Assembly (NCBI RefSeq): GCF_028610625.1
Contig: NZ_JAQQWU010000002.1
Coordinates: forward strand, 1-64,000
Direction: 5' to 3'
DNA length: 64,000 nucleotides
Source of the DNA: Guptibacillus spartinae
GTDB taxonomy: Bacteria > Bacillota > Bacilli > Bacillales > Guptibacillaceae
In this document: piece after piece, positions 52,916 through 62,529 of the stretch
Position numbering within the stretch: the stretch's first letter is position 1
Layout of the letters: every line of letters begins with the position of its first letter
Position numbers and translations under genes: made by a program
The notes under the pieces: generated by a model
Databases searched by the model: none
Told to the model about the DNA's origin: nothing
What the model saw: only the letters and a program-made list of their open reading frames with translations

Positions 52916-53005
52916 TTCAATCCTCCTTCTTACCTCTTCTTTGTCGCAAACGAGTCAATGATCCGCTACACTGTATATATGCATTTGATATAGGAGCTGA
53001 ATAGG

Positions 53006-53602
53006 ATGCTTTCAAACAAACAATTATATTTTTTACTATTTCTATCACATTGCCTATTATTCCTATCTTTCTATTTGTTTAAAGACGTTTTTTGGCCACT
53101 CTTTACTCTTTCTCTTCTCCTCCTTGGAGGAATTTCAATTCGAAAAGTGAAATGGAAAAAACCGTCCCAATTTCATCTATTAATTGGAATGTTAAGCGGC
53201 GTATTCCTTTATTTTGTATTCTTATTGGGTAAGATTCTTATGCTTGCTTTATTCCCGCAATTCATCATACAGGTCGATGAACTTTACAATCTTGTTGCAC
53301 CAGTTAAAGCATGGCACTATATAAGTCTAATTCTGATTATTATTCCTGGAGAAGAATTATTTTGGAGAGGACTTGTTCAAGCAGAACTTAAAACGCGTAA
53401 ACTTAAATTTCCGATTTTACTAGCAGCGCTTCTCTATATGACTGCGCACCTTTATGCAGGCGTTTTCCTTCTCCTGATTGCTGCTGTGTTAGCTGGATGC
53501 GTATGGGGCTACTTATATGACAGGACCCATAATATGATTGTTCCCTTGCTTTCACACCTTGTATTTGATTTATTTCTTCTTGTCTTTTTTCCGCTTCTGT
53601 GA
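53006..53602 (+). CDS. CPBP-family intramembrane metalloprotease (CAAX protease-like)
   Basis: 198 aa with six hydrophobic segments. The motif EELFWRGLVQAEL (E-E-x-x-x-R) and HLVFDLF (the distal H-x-x-x-D) match the Abi/CPBP family. In B. subtilis the relative YdiL has no proven substrate. Its last 33 bases overlap the convergent DUF4129 gene. RBS GGAGCTGAATAGG. Confidence 0.88.
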   Translation: MLSNKQLYFLLFLSHCLLFLSFYLFKDVFWPLFTLSLLLLGGISIRKVKWKKPSQFHLLIGMLSGVFLYFVFLLGKILMLALFPQFIIQVDELYNLVAPVKAWHYISLILIIIPGEELFWRGLVQAELKTRKLKFPILLAALLYMTAHLYAGVFLLLIAAVLAGCVWGYLYDRTHNMIVPLLSHLVFDLFLLVFFPLL

Positions 53603-54790
53603 GGCATGCTCTCTTAATTTCTGATGGAGATTCTTCATATGCTGTTTGTATAGAAGGATTTCCTGACGATCAGGATGTACTCCTCCATACCTTTCCTTTA
53701 TGTAGATGTCTCGAACCCTATTCTTGCTGTCAGTTTCACCAGGAATTTTCTTTAACCATTCACTTAATGTTTCTCCTGAGTAACGCCCAAACCCATACTT
53801 TATTGCTTTTATTTCTAGATCATAAAGCTGCTTTCTTATCTGATTCGATGGTGGTGTTGTTTGTGTGACTTTCTTTTCTTCGCTTGCCTTCAACATTTCA
53901 CTCGTTAAAGTCGCAAAAGATCTTACGGGAAGGCGAGATAACGCAAGTCTTTTTTTGTAAAAGATAAACAATAGAACGAGTAACGCAATAGTAAGGCATG
54001 TATAGAAAATAAGCTCAAGTGGTAAATCTAGACTTTCTCCATTTACCATTTGTTCCTTGTTTACTTCTTGGTTTTCCAATTGATTGTTCGCTTCTAAGAG
54101 AAGCGAATTTTGAGTAGATCGAGTAGGAAGGTTTGAGGTTAGCCAGTAGATCGGCAAACCAATGATATATCCTACTCCGCTTACCGAATAAGAGATCACT
54201 TTAATGAGTGGCTCTTTCATCCAAATGAGTATACTAAACAAACCGCTAGAAACAGCTAATATTAGAAGAATCGAACTCATTGCCCATTTTGCCTGATGTG
54301 GTCCCCTTGTATTTCTTATCTCTACTGCTGCTCTACATATAAGAAGCAAAAGAAATTGAACGAGAGGAAATAGAAAAACCAACTGTCTTAGTTCAGAAGA
54401 ATTACTGAACAGAAAAAATAAAAAAGCCCCAGCGAAGCTCAAGAAAAATAGTATGGTATCATCATGCCGACTTGTCTCTCTCATGTTGACATAACTACGC
54501 CATGCAATCGTGATTGAAAGAAGAATGGCATAAAAAAGCGGTACATTTAATAATATTCCCACAGTAAAAGTTAATATGGTTAAGAAAAGCACCCATGCAA
54601 ACGTGACGTGGTCTCGATTTTTAAAATAAACAAGAAAAAAGCAGCCTCCACAACCAATGAAAAGAACAAGAAAAGGGAAGATCGGCGGAAGGTTTTTTTC
54701 GTACAAATAAAAGAACATGAGAAGAAAATACACGAAAACCATATCATAAATGTAATAGAGAAAATGGGGAAGATTTCTGAAACCCTTCAT
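53570..54790 (-). CDS. DUF4129 membrane protein
   Basis: 406 aa from the ATG at 54790, which overlaps the previous stop by one base. Seven or eight membrane helices fill the N-terminal 200 residues and one more lies at about 265-285. The C-terminal cytoplasmic segment IRKQLYDLEIKAIKYGFGRY SGETLSEWLKKI is the DUF4129 pattern found at the end of transglutaminase-like TgpA proteins. The transglutaminase core itself is absent. Third gene of the MoxR-DUF58-DUF4129 operon. Confidence 0.82.
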   Translation of the reverse strand: MKGFRNLPHFLYYIYDMVFVYFLLMFFYLYEKNLPPIFPFLVLFIGCGGCFFLVYFKNRDHVTFAWVLFLTILTFTVGILLNVPLFYAILLSITIAWRSYVNMRETSRHDDTILFFLSFAGAFLFFLFSNSSELRQLVFLFPLVQFLLLLICRAAVEIRNTRGPHQAKWAMSSILLILAVSSGLFSILIWMKEPLIKVISYSVSGVGYIIGLPIYWLTSNLPTRSTQNSLLLEANNQLENQEVNKEQMVNGESLDLPLELIFYTCLTIALLVLLFIFYKKRLALSRLPVRSFATLTSEMLKASEEKKVTQTTPPSNQIRKQLYDLEIKAIKYGFGRYSGETLSEWLKKIPGETDSKNRVRDIYIKERYGGVHPDRQEILLYKQHMKNLHQKLREHASQKRKKDKKK

Positions 54791-55986
54791 CAATCCGATA
54801 TCCTTTCTATTTCACTAAGATAAGCATGACCATCTGTTAACTTCACGTCATAACATTTATGCCCTTTGTTCTTTAAATACTGATAAAAGTTAACTTCTTC
54901 TAAAGATTGAATCGGTTCACTTAATCGTATTAAAACTGAACGCTGTGTGAGTCGCTTTTTGAGCAGTGAACTCATACGATCGAAAGATAGAAGTGGTCTC
55001 GTATCATCGATTCGAGCTAGTAACTCCAATGCTTTACTTAATTGAGCATTCCCCTCGCCCGCTTCTAGTATCATAGAAGGGTCTGGTCCTTCAGGGTCTG
55101 AATTAATATAAATTTCAAATGCTATCCCTCGCTTTGTAGCGACAGTACAAAGAAAAGCGAGTTGACTAATATATGCCTCAATATGATTGGAAACCTGACC
55201 AGGACTGTTCTTTCTTTTAACCGACAAATCGAGAATAAAAACCCATCTCATTTCAATCGAACGCTCATAAATTTTTGTTTTTAACTCTGACGTCCTTGCC
55301 GTTGCTTTCCAATGAATCCGATTAAACGGGTCGGTGCTCACGTACTCTCGAGCTCCAGCTGGAGCAGAGAGGTTTTCGTAGAGGGAATGTTCATAAGGGA
55401 AGTTCCCCATTTCATAAGTTGAAAGCTGCTCCAGGCCACTTACCTCTTTCAACTCTGGATAAATAACTACTTCTGTTTGAAAAAAGCCGTGAAGACTCGA
55501 TACATGGCTACCCAGGCCAAAGAGGTCTTTTATTGTAAATTGAAGCTTCCTAATTCGCGTAGCTCCTCTTTGATGAGCATGAATGGAAAAGGAAATGTTC
55601 TGCTGTTCCTCTTGTTTAAGAAAAAAAGGAATGGAATAGTAGTGAAGGTTTTTTGTATTTTGAACGATTTCCAAATGTGAAAGATGGAGAACAGGTTCAA
55701 GAGCAAAACGCAGCTCACCATTCCAAACCGGCAATCTTCCTCGATTTTGCACCGAAAAGGAAAGTGTTTCATCTTCCCCTTTAAAAAGCTTGATTGTTTG
55801 TCGCTTATTTTCTAACTGAACAGATCTAGCTGCTTTTTTTAAATAGAGACGAGTGCCATAGGCAAGTACCATTATTGCAATTGTTACTAGGAATAGTTCA
55901 ATTGATTGAAAATAGAAAGCAACAATGAGCAAAACCCAACTTAACCCTAAAAATGAAGAGAGTCTGGTCTGGGATTCCCATCTCAT
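54790..55986 (-). CDS. DUF58 domain protein
   Basis: 398 aa. Two N-terminal membrane helices (about residues 9-25 and 27-45) precede a soluble region with the DUF58 core: GAREYVSTDPFNRIHWKATA RTSELKTKIYE and the vWA-like VFILDLSVKRKN. These proteins regularly pair with MoxR ATPases and may act as chaperone-assisted envelope factors. The start overlaps the moxR stop by four bases. Confidence 0.9.
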   Translation of the reverse strand: MRWESQTRLSSFLGLSWVLLIVAFYFQSIELFLVTIAIMVLAYGTRLYLKKAARSVQLENKRQTIKLFKGEDETLSFSVQNRGRLPVWNGELRFALEPVLHLSHLEIVQNTKNLHYYSIPFFLKQEEQQNISFSIHAHQRGATRIRKLQFTIKDLFGLGSHVSSLHGFFQTEVVIYPELKEVSGLEQLSTYEMGNFPYEHSLYENLSAPAGAREYVSTDPFNRIHWKATARTSELKTKIYERSIEMRWVFILDLSVKRKNSPGQVSNHIEAYISQLAFLCTVATKRGIAFEIYINSDPEGPDPSMILEAGEGNAQLSKALELLARIDDTRPLLSFDRMSSLLKKRLTQRSVLIRLSEPIQSLEEVNFYQYLKNKGHKCYDVKLTDGHAYLSEIERISD

Positions 55987-56936
55987 GTAGTAGTAACTCC
56001 CCTCGCTTCTACAGGAACGTCAACTTGGGATAAAATCTCTTGTAGTAAAGCTTGTTTCGTCTTACGCATCGCTCCTTCCATCGTCAAAACAAGACGATGA
56101 CTAAGGACATATGGCGCTACAAACTGAATATCTTCAGGAGTAACAAACGACCTACCTTCAATGAATGCTTTTCCCTGGGCTGCTTTCATAAAGGCAATGG
56201 TTCCTCTTGGGCTAACGCCAACACTTATGTACTCTCCGTTTCTAGTAGCGTGCACGATACTTAATAGGTAATCTTCAATGACTTCAGAAAGTACCACTTG
56301 CTTCACTTGTTCTTGAAACACTTCTATTTCTCCAGCTTCAAAGATCGCCTCTAAGTCATTGAATGGATTTGTTAGTCTCATCATTTGAATCATTTGTTTT
56401 TCTTCTTCCAGCGTTGGATACCCAGTTTGCATCTGCATAAAGAAACGATCCATCTGGGCTTCCGGTAATGAAAAGGTTCCCTGCGATTCAAGAGGGTTTT
56501 GAGTGGCTATTACGATAAAAGGTGTTGGAAGTTTAAGTGTTGTTCCTTCAATCGTTACCTGCTTTTCTTCCATTACTTCTAATAAACTTGACTGCGTTCT
56601 AGGAGTTGCTCGGTTTATCTCATCCGCAAGCAATACGTTCGTCATCACAGGACCTGGACGTAATTCAAAATCTTGCTTTTTCGGATTGAAAAACTCAATA
56701 CCTGTTACATCACCAGGTAATACATCAGGAGTGAATTGAACTCTTTTATATTGACCACCGAGTAAGACTGCCATGGATTTTGCGAGAAGGGTCTTACCAG
56801 TGCCCGGAACATCTTCCAATAGAACATTGCCATTATTCAACAATGAAATCATTACAAGCTCAATCGTTTTTTCTTTTCCAATTAAAACTCTCTTCATTTC
56901 ATTCTGGACAAGTTCGATCTTATCAACAATCTTCAT
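55983..56936 (-). CDS. MoxR-family AAA+ ATPase
   Basis: 317 aa from the ATG at 56936 (AAAAGGAGC upstream). Walker A EDVPGTGKTLLAKS, Walker B VLLADEINRATPRTQSSLLE, sensor-1 IATQNP and the sensor-2 VSPRGTIAFMKAA are all present. MoxR proteins are AAA+ chaperones that work with partner DUF58/vWA proteins, encoded here directly downstream with overlaps. Substrate unknown. Confidence 0.93.
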   Translation of the reverse strand: MKIVDKIELVQNEMKRVLIGKEKTIELVMISLLNNGNVLLEDVPGTGKTLLAKSMAVLLGGQYKRVQFTPDVLPGDVTGIEFFNPKKQDFELRPGPVMTNVLLADEINRATPRTQSSLLEVMEEKQVTIEGTTLKLPTPFIVIATQNPLESQGTFSLPEAQMDRFFMQMQTGYPTLEEEKQMIQMMRLTNPFNDLEAIFEAGEIEVFQEQVKQVVLSEVIEDYLLSIVHATRNGEYISVGVSPRGTIAFMKAAQGKAFIEGRSFVTPEDIQFVAPYVLSHRLVLTMEGAMRKTKQALLQEILSQVDVPVEARGVTTT

Positions 56937-56972
56937 ATTAGTAGCTCCTTTTCTGGTGAGGAAAGTTATCAC

Positions 56973-58253
56973 TTACTCTTTATCTTGTTTATACTTCCAA
57001 AGAAAGTCCCGATCAAGGCTTGTTCCCCGCCTCTTTTCATCTCGCAATTTATGACTTCCATCTTTACTAAGCTGATTTCCTTTAAGAAGCGCTCCATCCC
57101 CATATTTCGATCGAATCGTTCCAATTGTATTCTGGAGATCATGTCGTCTTGAGTCCGCTTCATAGGAAAATATATCAAGCTGAACTGTTGCGTCGTTTCG
57201 ATCAACTAGCTGCTGTCCAGTTACACCAAGTAAGCGAATCGGCTGACCTGACCAATTCTTTTCAAAGAGAGCTTTAGCAGCTTTCAAAATGTCTGCAGAC
57301 TGAGAGATGGGATTTGAAAGTTTTCTACTTCTTGTAACGGTGGTCCGGTCACTGTAACGTATCGTTAGTTGAATATTAAAGCTAAGAACATTCTTTTTAG
57401 CCATCCTTTTAGCAACGGAATCTGATAAATTGGTAAGTGCAGTATGAATCCGATGATGATCTATAAGATCTTCTGGAAACGTAGTCGAATTCCCGACGCT
57501 TTTAAATTCATCAATTGCATCTGGATCTACGGGACGGTTGTCCCGTCCGTTTGCCCGCTCATGCAATCTTTTTCCATTAATTCCTAGCTTCATTTCAAGT
57601 TGGAGTGGATTGGCATGAGCTAAATCATGGATAGTTTTAATTTCTAATTCAAGTAATTTTTCTTTGGTCTTCTTTCCCACCCCATGCATCTCCCCGACAT
57701 CAAGTGGCCAGAGCAATTGATCTAACTCTCTCTTACGAAGAATGGTAATCCCTAACGGCTTTTTCATATCAGAAGCCATTTTTGCTAGAAATTTATTCGG
57801 CGCAATTCCAATACTGCAAGGGATGCCAATTTCGGCATGAATGCGTCTTTGAATCTCCTTTGCAATCTCAATCGGATTCCTGTCCCCGCAGTCTTCTGTA
57901 ATATCTAAATAGCCTTCATCAATCGACACTGGTTGCACGAGGGGGGTATAGGATTCTAATAGTTCAAAGATCTGGAGAGACGTCTGTCGGTAAAGAGGAA
58001 AATTAGGCGGCATCACAAGAAGTTCAGGACAATGTTTCTTCGCTTCCCAAACCGGCATTGTTGTCTTCACGCCTCGTTTTCTCGCTTCATAGCTACTCGT
58101 AACGACGATCCCTCGCCTTTCTTCTACATTTCCGGCAATGGCAAGGGGCTTTCCTCGTAGTTTTGGATTATGCGCGACTTCAACAGACGCATAAAAACTA
58201 TTCATATCCACATGAAAAATAACTCTACCTCTTCCCTTTGCACTCCGCTCCAT
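56973..58253 (-). CDS. dinB: DNA polymerase IV (DinB/YqjH, Y family)
   Basis: 426 aa from the ATG at 58253 (TTAAGGAGATG upstream). Catalytic sites: FHVDMNSFYASVE, YEARKRGVKTTMPVWEA, and QPVSIDEGYLD (Asp-Glu). HhH region MHGVGKKTKEKLLELEIKTI and a little-finger domain follow. No LexA box is visible upstream, unlike uvrX, so it is probably constitutive, as reported for YqjH. Second Y-family polymerase in the window. Its neighbour rnz fits the B. subtilis order. Confidence 0.93.
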   Translation of the reverse strand: MERSAKGRGRVIFHVDMNSFYASVEVAHNPKLRGKPLAIAGNVEERRGIVVTSSYEARKRGVKTTMPVWEAKKHCPELLVMPPNFPLYRQTSLQIFELLESYTPLVQPVSIDEGYLDITEDCGDRNPIEIAKEIQRRIHAEIGIPCSIGIAPNKFLAKMASDMKKPLGITILRKRELDQLLWPLDVGEMHGVGKKTKEKLLELEIKTIHDLAHANPLQLEMKLGINGKRLHERANGRDNRPVDPDAIDEFKSVGNSTTFPEDLIDHHRIHTALTNLSDSVAKRMAKKNVLSFNIQLTIRYSDRTTVTRSRKLSNPISQSADILKAAKALFEKNWSGQPIRLLGVTGQQLVDRNDATVQLDIFSYEADSRRHDLQNTIGTIRSKYGDGALLKGNQLSKDGSHKLRDEKRRGTSLDRDFLWKYKQDKE

Positions 58254-58326
58254 TACACCCATCTCCTTAACCCTTAAATCGACACCGTTTGCCCTTATTC
58301 GGGTAGTGCCTGTCACTCATGCTAAA

Positions 58327-58353
58327 AAGACAGGAGAGGTCTCCTGTCTTAAG
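58327..58353 (-). terminator. Intrinsic terminator
   Basis: AAGACAGGAGA-GG-TCTCCTGTCTT followed by TTTTAGC on the minus strand. The stem overlaps the MarR gene stop codon. Confidence 0.85.
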
Positions 58354-58837
58354 TGGTGGATACTTTCTTCCGTTCAACCCATTTCACAAATTCACTGCCG
58401 TGAAAATGCTGATTGAATTCCATTTGAAATTCGTACATCGCATCAAGAAATTCAGCATTTTCAACTGATTTTGACCGGTACTCGTCAAGGTAATTCATGA
58501 CAGCATAAGAATACTGAGTACTTGCTTCCACTTTCGTTTGCCCTTCTTCCGTTAACGTTACGTAAGACACTCGCCGATCGTTAGCTTTCTTTTCAAGCTT
58601 AACAAATCGTTTGTTTTTCAAACGTTTCAAAACCTGCATGACCGTTGAAACATCCCAAAGGCCAATTTCTGAGATTTTTGTTATCGTTACTTCTTCCTCC
58701 AAATAGACGATCCACATTACATGCTGTTCTGCCTGCGTTAAGCCAATTTCTCTAGCATTTTTCTGCCATTCATTTTCCAAAACTTTATATGTGCCACGCA
58801 TATAATTCATTAGTTTATGAGTTTGAATAGAGTCCAT
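58349..58837 (-). CDS. MarR-family regulator, Hpr/ScoC-like
   Basis: 162 aa. Winged-helix region ITKISEIGLWDVSTVMQVLK RLKNKRFVKLEKKANDRRVSYVTLTEEG carries the MarR recognition helix and the D-x-R-x wing. LTQAEQHVMWIVYLEEEVTI T preceding it, and the length, resemble ScoC (Hpr), the B. subtilis protease-production repressor, but it is shorter at the C-terminus. Target genes unknown. The neutral protease at 26.8 kb would be an obvious candidate only if the ScoC relation holds. Confidence 0.85.
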   Translation of the reverse strand: MDSIQTHKLMNYMRGTYKVLENEWQKNAREIGLTQAEQHVMWIVYLEEEVTITKISEIGLWDVSTVMQVLKRLKNKRFVKLEKKANDRRVSYVTLTEEGQTKVEASTQYSYAVMNYLDEYRSKSVENAEFLDAMYEFQMEFNQHFHGSEFVKWVERKKVSTT

Positions 58838-58924
58838 ATAAACACCGCTTCCACTTCAATGATTGTCATTATACCTCTTTATTTTAACATAATATAGAAA
58901 CGTTGCCACGGAGGTAGCTATAAC

Positions 58925-58960
58925 AAAAAAGAGAACATTGCCGAAAATCGACAATGTTCT
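58925..58960 (-). terminator. Intrinsic terminator
   Basis: AGAACATTG and CAATGTTCT stem then TTTTTTG on the minus strand, at the end of the methylmalonyl operon. Confidence 0.85.
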
Positions 58961-58976
58961 AAACATTTTTTAAAAC

Positions 58977-60098
58977 TTATGCGTTGGCCACTTCTCTAAT
59001 GATTGAAACCACTGCTTCCGATACTTTCACAAGCTCTTTTACAGGCATCCGTTCATTTGTCGTATGAATTTCTTCATAACCAACTGCCAGGTTGACTGTA
59101 GGAATACCGTGACCTGCAATCACATTGGCATCACTTCCACCACCGCTTGTTAATAGTTCAGGAGAACGCCCAATCTTTTCCATTGCTTTCTTTGCTACTT
59201 CAACGACATAGTCACCATCATTAAACTTGAAACCTGGGTACATCACCTTAATATCAAGATCTACGGAACCACCCATTTCTGAAGCAGTTTTTTCGAAAGC
59301 CTGTTTCATTTTCTCTACTTGCGCTTCCATTTTCTCGGGAACGAGCGAGCGTGCTTCAGCTAATACTTCAACATAATCACAAACAATATTCGTTTGAGAA
59401 CCACCCTCAAAACGACCAATGTTAGCTGTTGTTTCATTATCTAAGCGACCAAGCGGCATTTTCGCGATAGATTTTGCAGCCATAGTAATCGCTGAAACGC
59501 CTTTCTCAGGTGCAACACCTGCATGAGCTGTTTTTCCATAAATTGTCGCTTTTATTTTTGCTTGTGTTGGAGCCGCAGTGATGATTTTACCAACTTCACC
59601 GTCACTATCTAGCGCATAACCAAATTTGGCAATTAGCTTCTCAGGATCAAGAACTTTCGCACCTTGAAGTCCTGATTCTTCTCCAACTGTAATAATAAAT
59701 TGAATTGTCCCATGCTCGATGTTCTGTTCTTTTAAAACGCGAATAGCTTCGAACATCGCTGCCAAACCTGTTTTATCGTCTGCTCCAAGAATCGTTGTTC
59801 CATCAGTTACAACGTATCCATCTTTAATCGTTGGCTTCACGCCTTTTCCCGGTACAACTGTATCCATATGGGAAGTAAAATAAATCGGATCCGCTTGTTC
59901 AACGGTTCCTTTAAGCGTACAAATTAAATTTCCTGCCTCATGATCCGTTTTTTCTGCAGCATCATCTTCTTCTACTTCGACACCAAGCGAAGTGAATTTT
60001 TCTTTTAAAATAGCAGCAATTTTCTTCTCATGTTTCGTTTCAGAATCGATTTGAACGAGCTCTAAAAATTCGTCAACTAGTCTTTGTTCATTAATCAT
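58977..60098 (-). CDS. yqjE: PepT-like M20 peptidase YqjE
   Basis: 373 aa. Metal motifs: SHMDTVVPG, LGADDKTGLAAMFEA, TVGEESGLQGAK, and the C-terminal GGGSDANVIAGHGIPTVNL. Its sequence from the first residues (INEQRLVDEFLELVQIDSET) resembles B. subtilis YqjE, where it also follows yqjC-yqjD. A tripeptidase-type reaction is likely but unproven, and its link to propionate metabolism is unclear. RBS CTAGGAGGC. Confidence 0.93.
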   Translation of the reverse strand: MINEQRLVDEFLELVQIDSETKHEKKIAAILKEKFTSLGVEVEEDDAAEKTDHEAGNLICTLKGTVEQADPIYFTSHMDTVVPGKGVKPTIKDGYVVTDGTTILGADDKTGLAAMFEAIRVLKEQNIEHGTIQFIITVGEESGLQGAKVLDPEKLIAKFGYALDSDGEVGKIITAAPTQAKIKATIYGKTAHAGVAPEKGVSAITMAAKSIAKMPLGRLDNETTANIGRFEGGSQTNIVCDYVEVLAEARSLVPEKMEAQVEKMKQAFEKTASEMGGSVDLDIKVMYPGFKFNDGDYVVEVAKKAMEKIGRSPELLTSGGGSDANVIAGHGIPTVNLAVGYEEIHTTNERMPVKELVKVSEAVVSIIREVANA

Positions 60099-60122
60099 GA
60101 TGTATGCCTCCTAGAATTCGGT

Positions 60123-61670
60123 TTAAAGCGGGATATTGCCGTGCTTCTTCTTTGGACGATCTTCCTTCTTATTCCGCATTAATTCGAGCGCTTCAATCAG
60201 CTTTTTTCTCGTCTCTCTTGGATCGATGACGTCATCAACCATCCCACGTGAAGCAGCTATGTATGGGTTCGCGAACTTCTCACGATATTCTTCAATCTTT
60301 GCAGCTCTTGTTGCTTCTGGATCATCACTCTCATTAATTTCCCTCGCAAATATGACGTTAGCAGCACCTTCCGGGCCCATCACGGCAATTTCGGCATTTG
60401 GCCAAGCATATACCAGGTCAGCTCCAATGGATTTGGAATTTAAAGCTACATAAGCACCGCCATACGCTTTTCTTAATATAACCGTGATTTTCGGTACGGT
60501 TGCTTCTGAATAAGCATAAAGGATTTTAGCTCCATGACGGATAATGCCACCGTGCTCCTGTTTGATCCCTGGGAAAAAACCAGTAACATCTTCAAACGTA
60601 ATCAATGGAATATTAAAAGAATCACAGAACCGAATAAAGCGAGAAAGCTTGTCAGAAGAATCAATGTCGAGTCCGCCAGCCATTACTTTTGGCTGATTGC
60701 AGACCATTCCTACTGTCTCACCTTTTATTCTTGCAAAACCTACAACAATGTTTTTCGCAAAATATTTTTGTACTTCAAGAAATGAGTCTTTATCTACTAC
60801 TGCATCAATCACCGTTCTAACGTCATATGGCCTGGTCGCATCAAATGGTACGAGATCAGCAAGATCGGGACAAAAATCATCGCGTTCATCACTTTTTAGG
60901 ATAGGGCTTTTCTCTTCGTTATTTAACGGTAAATAGCTGATCAAATCGCGAACGCTTGCGAGCACTTCTTCTTCAGACTTACCTGTAAAGTGGGCATTAC
61001 CACTTTTAGACCGATGGACTTTTGCCCCACCAAGGTCTTCGGCTGTAATCTTCTCGCGTGTAACTGTTTCAATTACTTTGGGACCAGTAATAAACATCTG
61101 GCTTGTATCTTCTACCATAAATACAAAATCAGTTATTGCAGGAGAATAGACAGCTCCGCCTGCGCACGGACCCATAATAACCGAGATCTGTGGAACTACT
61201 CCGGAATAGATCGCGTTACGGTAAAAGATGTGTCCATACCCATCCAATGATACCACACCTTCTTGAATTCTCGCACCTCCAGAGTCATTCAGACCGATAA
61301 TTGGGGCACCATTTCGTGCTGCTAAATCCATCACATGAGCTATTTTTTGTGCGTGCATCTCACCCAGGGCACCTCCAAAAACGGTGAAATCCTGTGCAAA
61401 AAGATAGATCGGACGTCCATTCACTTTCCCATAGCCAGTAACGACCCCTTCGCCAGGTGCCTTTAAATCTGCCATTCCAAAATCCAATGAACGGTGTTCA
61501 ATGAAAGAATTAAGCTCAACAAACGTCCCCTTGTCTACAAGTAAATCAATTCGCTCCCGAGCTGTTAACTTACCTTTTTCATGTTGTTTAGCTATACGTT
61601 CATCCCCACCGCCAAGCTCTACTTCTCTCCGCCGATCGTACAATTCGTTTATTTTATCGTACATATCCAT
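60123..61670 (-). CDS. yqjD: Acyl-CoA carboxyltransferase (propionyl-/methylmalonyl-CoA), YqjD/MmdA
   Basis: 515 aa. Two crotonase-type halves: N-terminal ERIDLLVDKGTFVELNSFIE, FTVFGGALGEMHAQK, GLNDSGGARIQEGV and MGPCAGGAVYSPAITDF, then C-terminal DVTGFFPGIKQEHGGIIRHG and AYGGAYVALNSKSIGAD. This is the PccB/MmdA carboxyltransferase. No biotin carboxylase or biotin carrier gene is in the window. It starts one base inside the previous stop, so translation is coupled with the B12/epimerase gene. RBS GAAGGAGGC. Confidence 0.94.
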   Translation of the reverse strand: MDMYDKINELYDRRREVELGGGDERIAKQHEKGKLTARERIDLLVDKGTFVELNSFIEHRSLDFGMADLKAPGEGVVTGYGKVNGRPIYLFAQDFTVFGGALGEMHAQKIAHVMDLAARNGAPIIGLNDSGGARIQEGVVSLDGYGHIFYRNAIYSGVVPQISVIMGPCAGGAVYSPAITDFVFMVEDTSQMFITGPKVIETVTREKITAEDLGGAKVHRSKSGNAHFTGKSEEEVLASVRDLISYLPLNNEEKSPILKSDERDDFCPDLADLVPFDATRPYDVRTVIDAVVDKDSFLEVQKYFAKNIVVGFARIKGETVGMVCNQPKVMAGGLDIDSSDKLSRFIRFCDSFNIPLITFEDVTGFFPGIKQEHGGIIRHGAKILYAYSEATVPKITVILRKAYGGAYVALNSKSIGADLVYAWPNAEIAVMGPEGAANVIFAREINESDDPEATRAAKIEEYREKFANPYIAASRGMVDDVIDPRETRKKLIEALELMRNKKEDRPKKKHGNIPL

Positions 61671-62506
61671 TATTCTGCCTCCTTCGTCGCTTTACTACAA
61701 AGTTCGTATAGTACCCCTCCTGCTGATTTAGGGTGCAGAAATGCAATATTCGCTCCACCAGCACCTTTCACAGGCGTGTCATGAATCAGTTTCACACCAT
61801 TTTTTGATAGCTCACGTAACCTGTCTTCAATTTGATCAGCTGCAAGCGCAATATGATGAATGCCCTCTCCTCTTTTACGAATAAATGAAGCAATCGGACC
61901 TGCATCTCCAATGGGTTCTAGCAGTTCAATCCTTGATTCGCCAATCTTCAAGAACGCCACTTTTACACCTTCTGAAACCACTTCTTCAATTGCTTCTAAT
62001 TGCAAATGAAGTTGATTCACATAAAAAGGAAGCGCTTCTTCTAAAGAAGTTACAGCAATTCCGATATGATCAATTTTCTTAGGAGGTTCTTTTATGGACT
62101 GCTCAATTCCATCACGCTCATACACGGCTTTTTCTATAAAAATGGCCGTATCTTTTGTTGGAGTTCCCGGAGTAAATACTTTTTGGATCCCTTTAGATTC
62201 TAAAAACGGGATATCCTCCCACGGTATAACCCCGCCTCCTACAACGATAATATCCCCCGCATCACGCTGTTCTAACAATGAAACAATTTCAGGGAATAAT
62301 TCATTATGTGCTCCTGACAAACAGGACAATCCAATGGCATCCACATCTTCTTGAATGGCAGCAGCAACGATTTGTTGTGGCGTTTGCCTTAAACCTGTAT
62401 AGATGACTTCCATTCCATAATCACGAAGGGCCTGAGCAATAACAAGGGCTCCTCGATCGTGACCATCAAGACCGGGCTTTGCTATTAGTACGCGAATCTT
62501 CTTCAT
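61670..62506 (-). CDS. Fusion: B12-binding mutase subunit plus methylmalonyl-CoA epimerase
   Basis: 278 aa from the ATG at 62506 (TGGAG six bases upstream). Residues 1-130 form the cobalamin domain, with the DxHxxG motif in PGLDGHDRGALVIA, LSCLSGAHNELFPE and VVGGGVIPWEDI. Residues 145-275 form a VOC-fold epimerase (KIDHIGIAVTSLEEALPFYV, RIELLEPIGDAGPIASFIRK and GIHHIALAADQIEDRLREL, with metal His and Glu). The first half completes the mutase whose catalytic part is encoded just upstream; the second interconverts the two methylmalonyl-CoA epimers. B. subtilis YqjC corresponds to the epimerase part alone. Confidence 0.93.
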   Translation of the reverse strand: MKKIRVLIAKPGLDGHDRGALVIAQALRDYGMEVIYTGLRQTPQQIVAAAIQEDVDAIGLSCLSGAHNELFPEIVSLLEQRDAGDIIVVGGGVIPWEDIPFLESKGIQKVFTPGTPTKDTAIFIEKAVYERDGIEQSIKEPPKKIDHIGIAVTSLEEALPFYVNQLHLQLEAIEEVVSEGVKVAFLKIGESRIELLEPIGDAGPIASFIRKRGEGIHHIALAADQIEDRLRELSKNGVKLIHDTPVKGAGGANIAFLHPKSAGGVLYELCSKATKEAE

Positions 62507-62529
62507 ATCTATCTCCACTCCCCGTTTGT

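Noticed and set aside
58270-58320. GTAGTGCCTGTCACTC motif upstream of dinB as a LexA or other operator
   Set aside because: It has no GAAC-N4-GTTC core and resembles an oligonucleotide that is widespread in Bacillus genomes; no regulatory claim is made.
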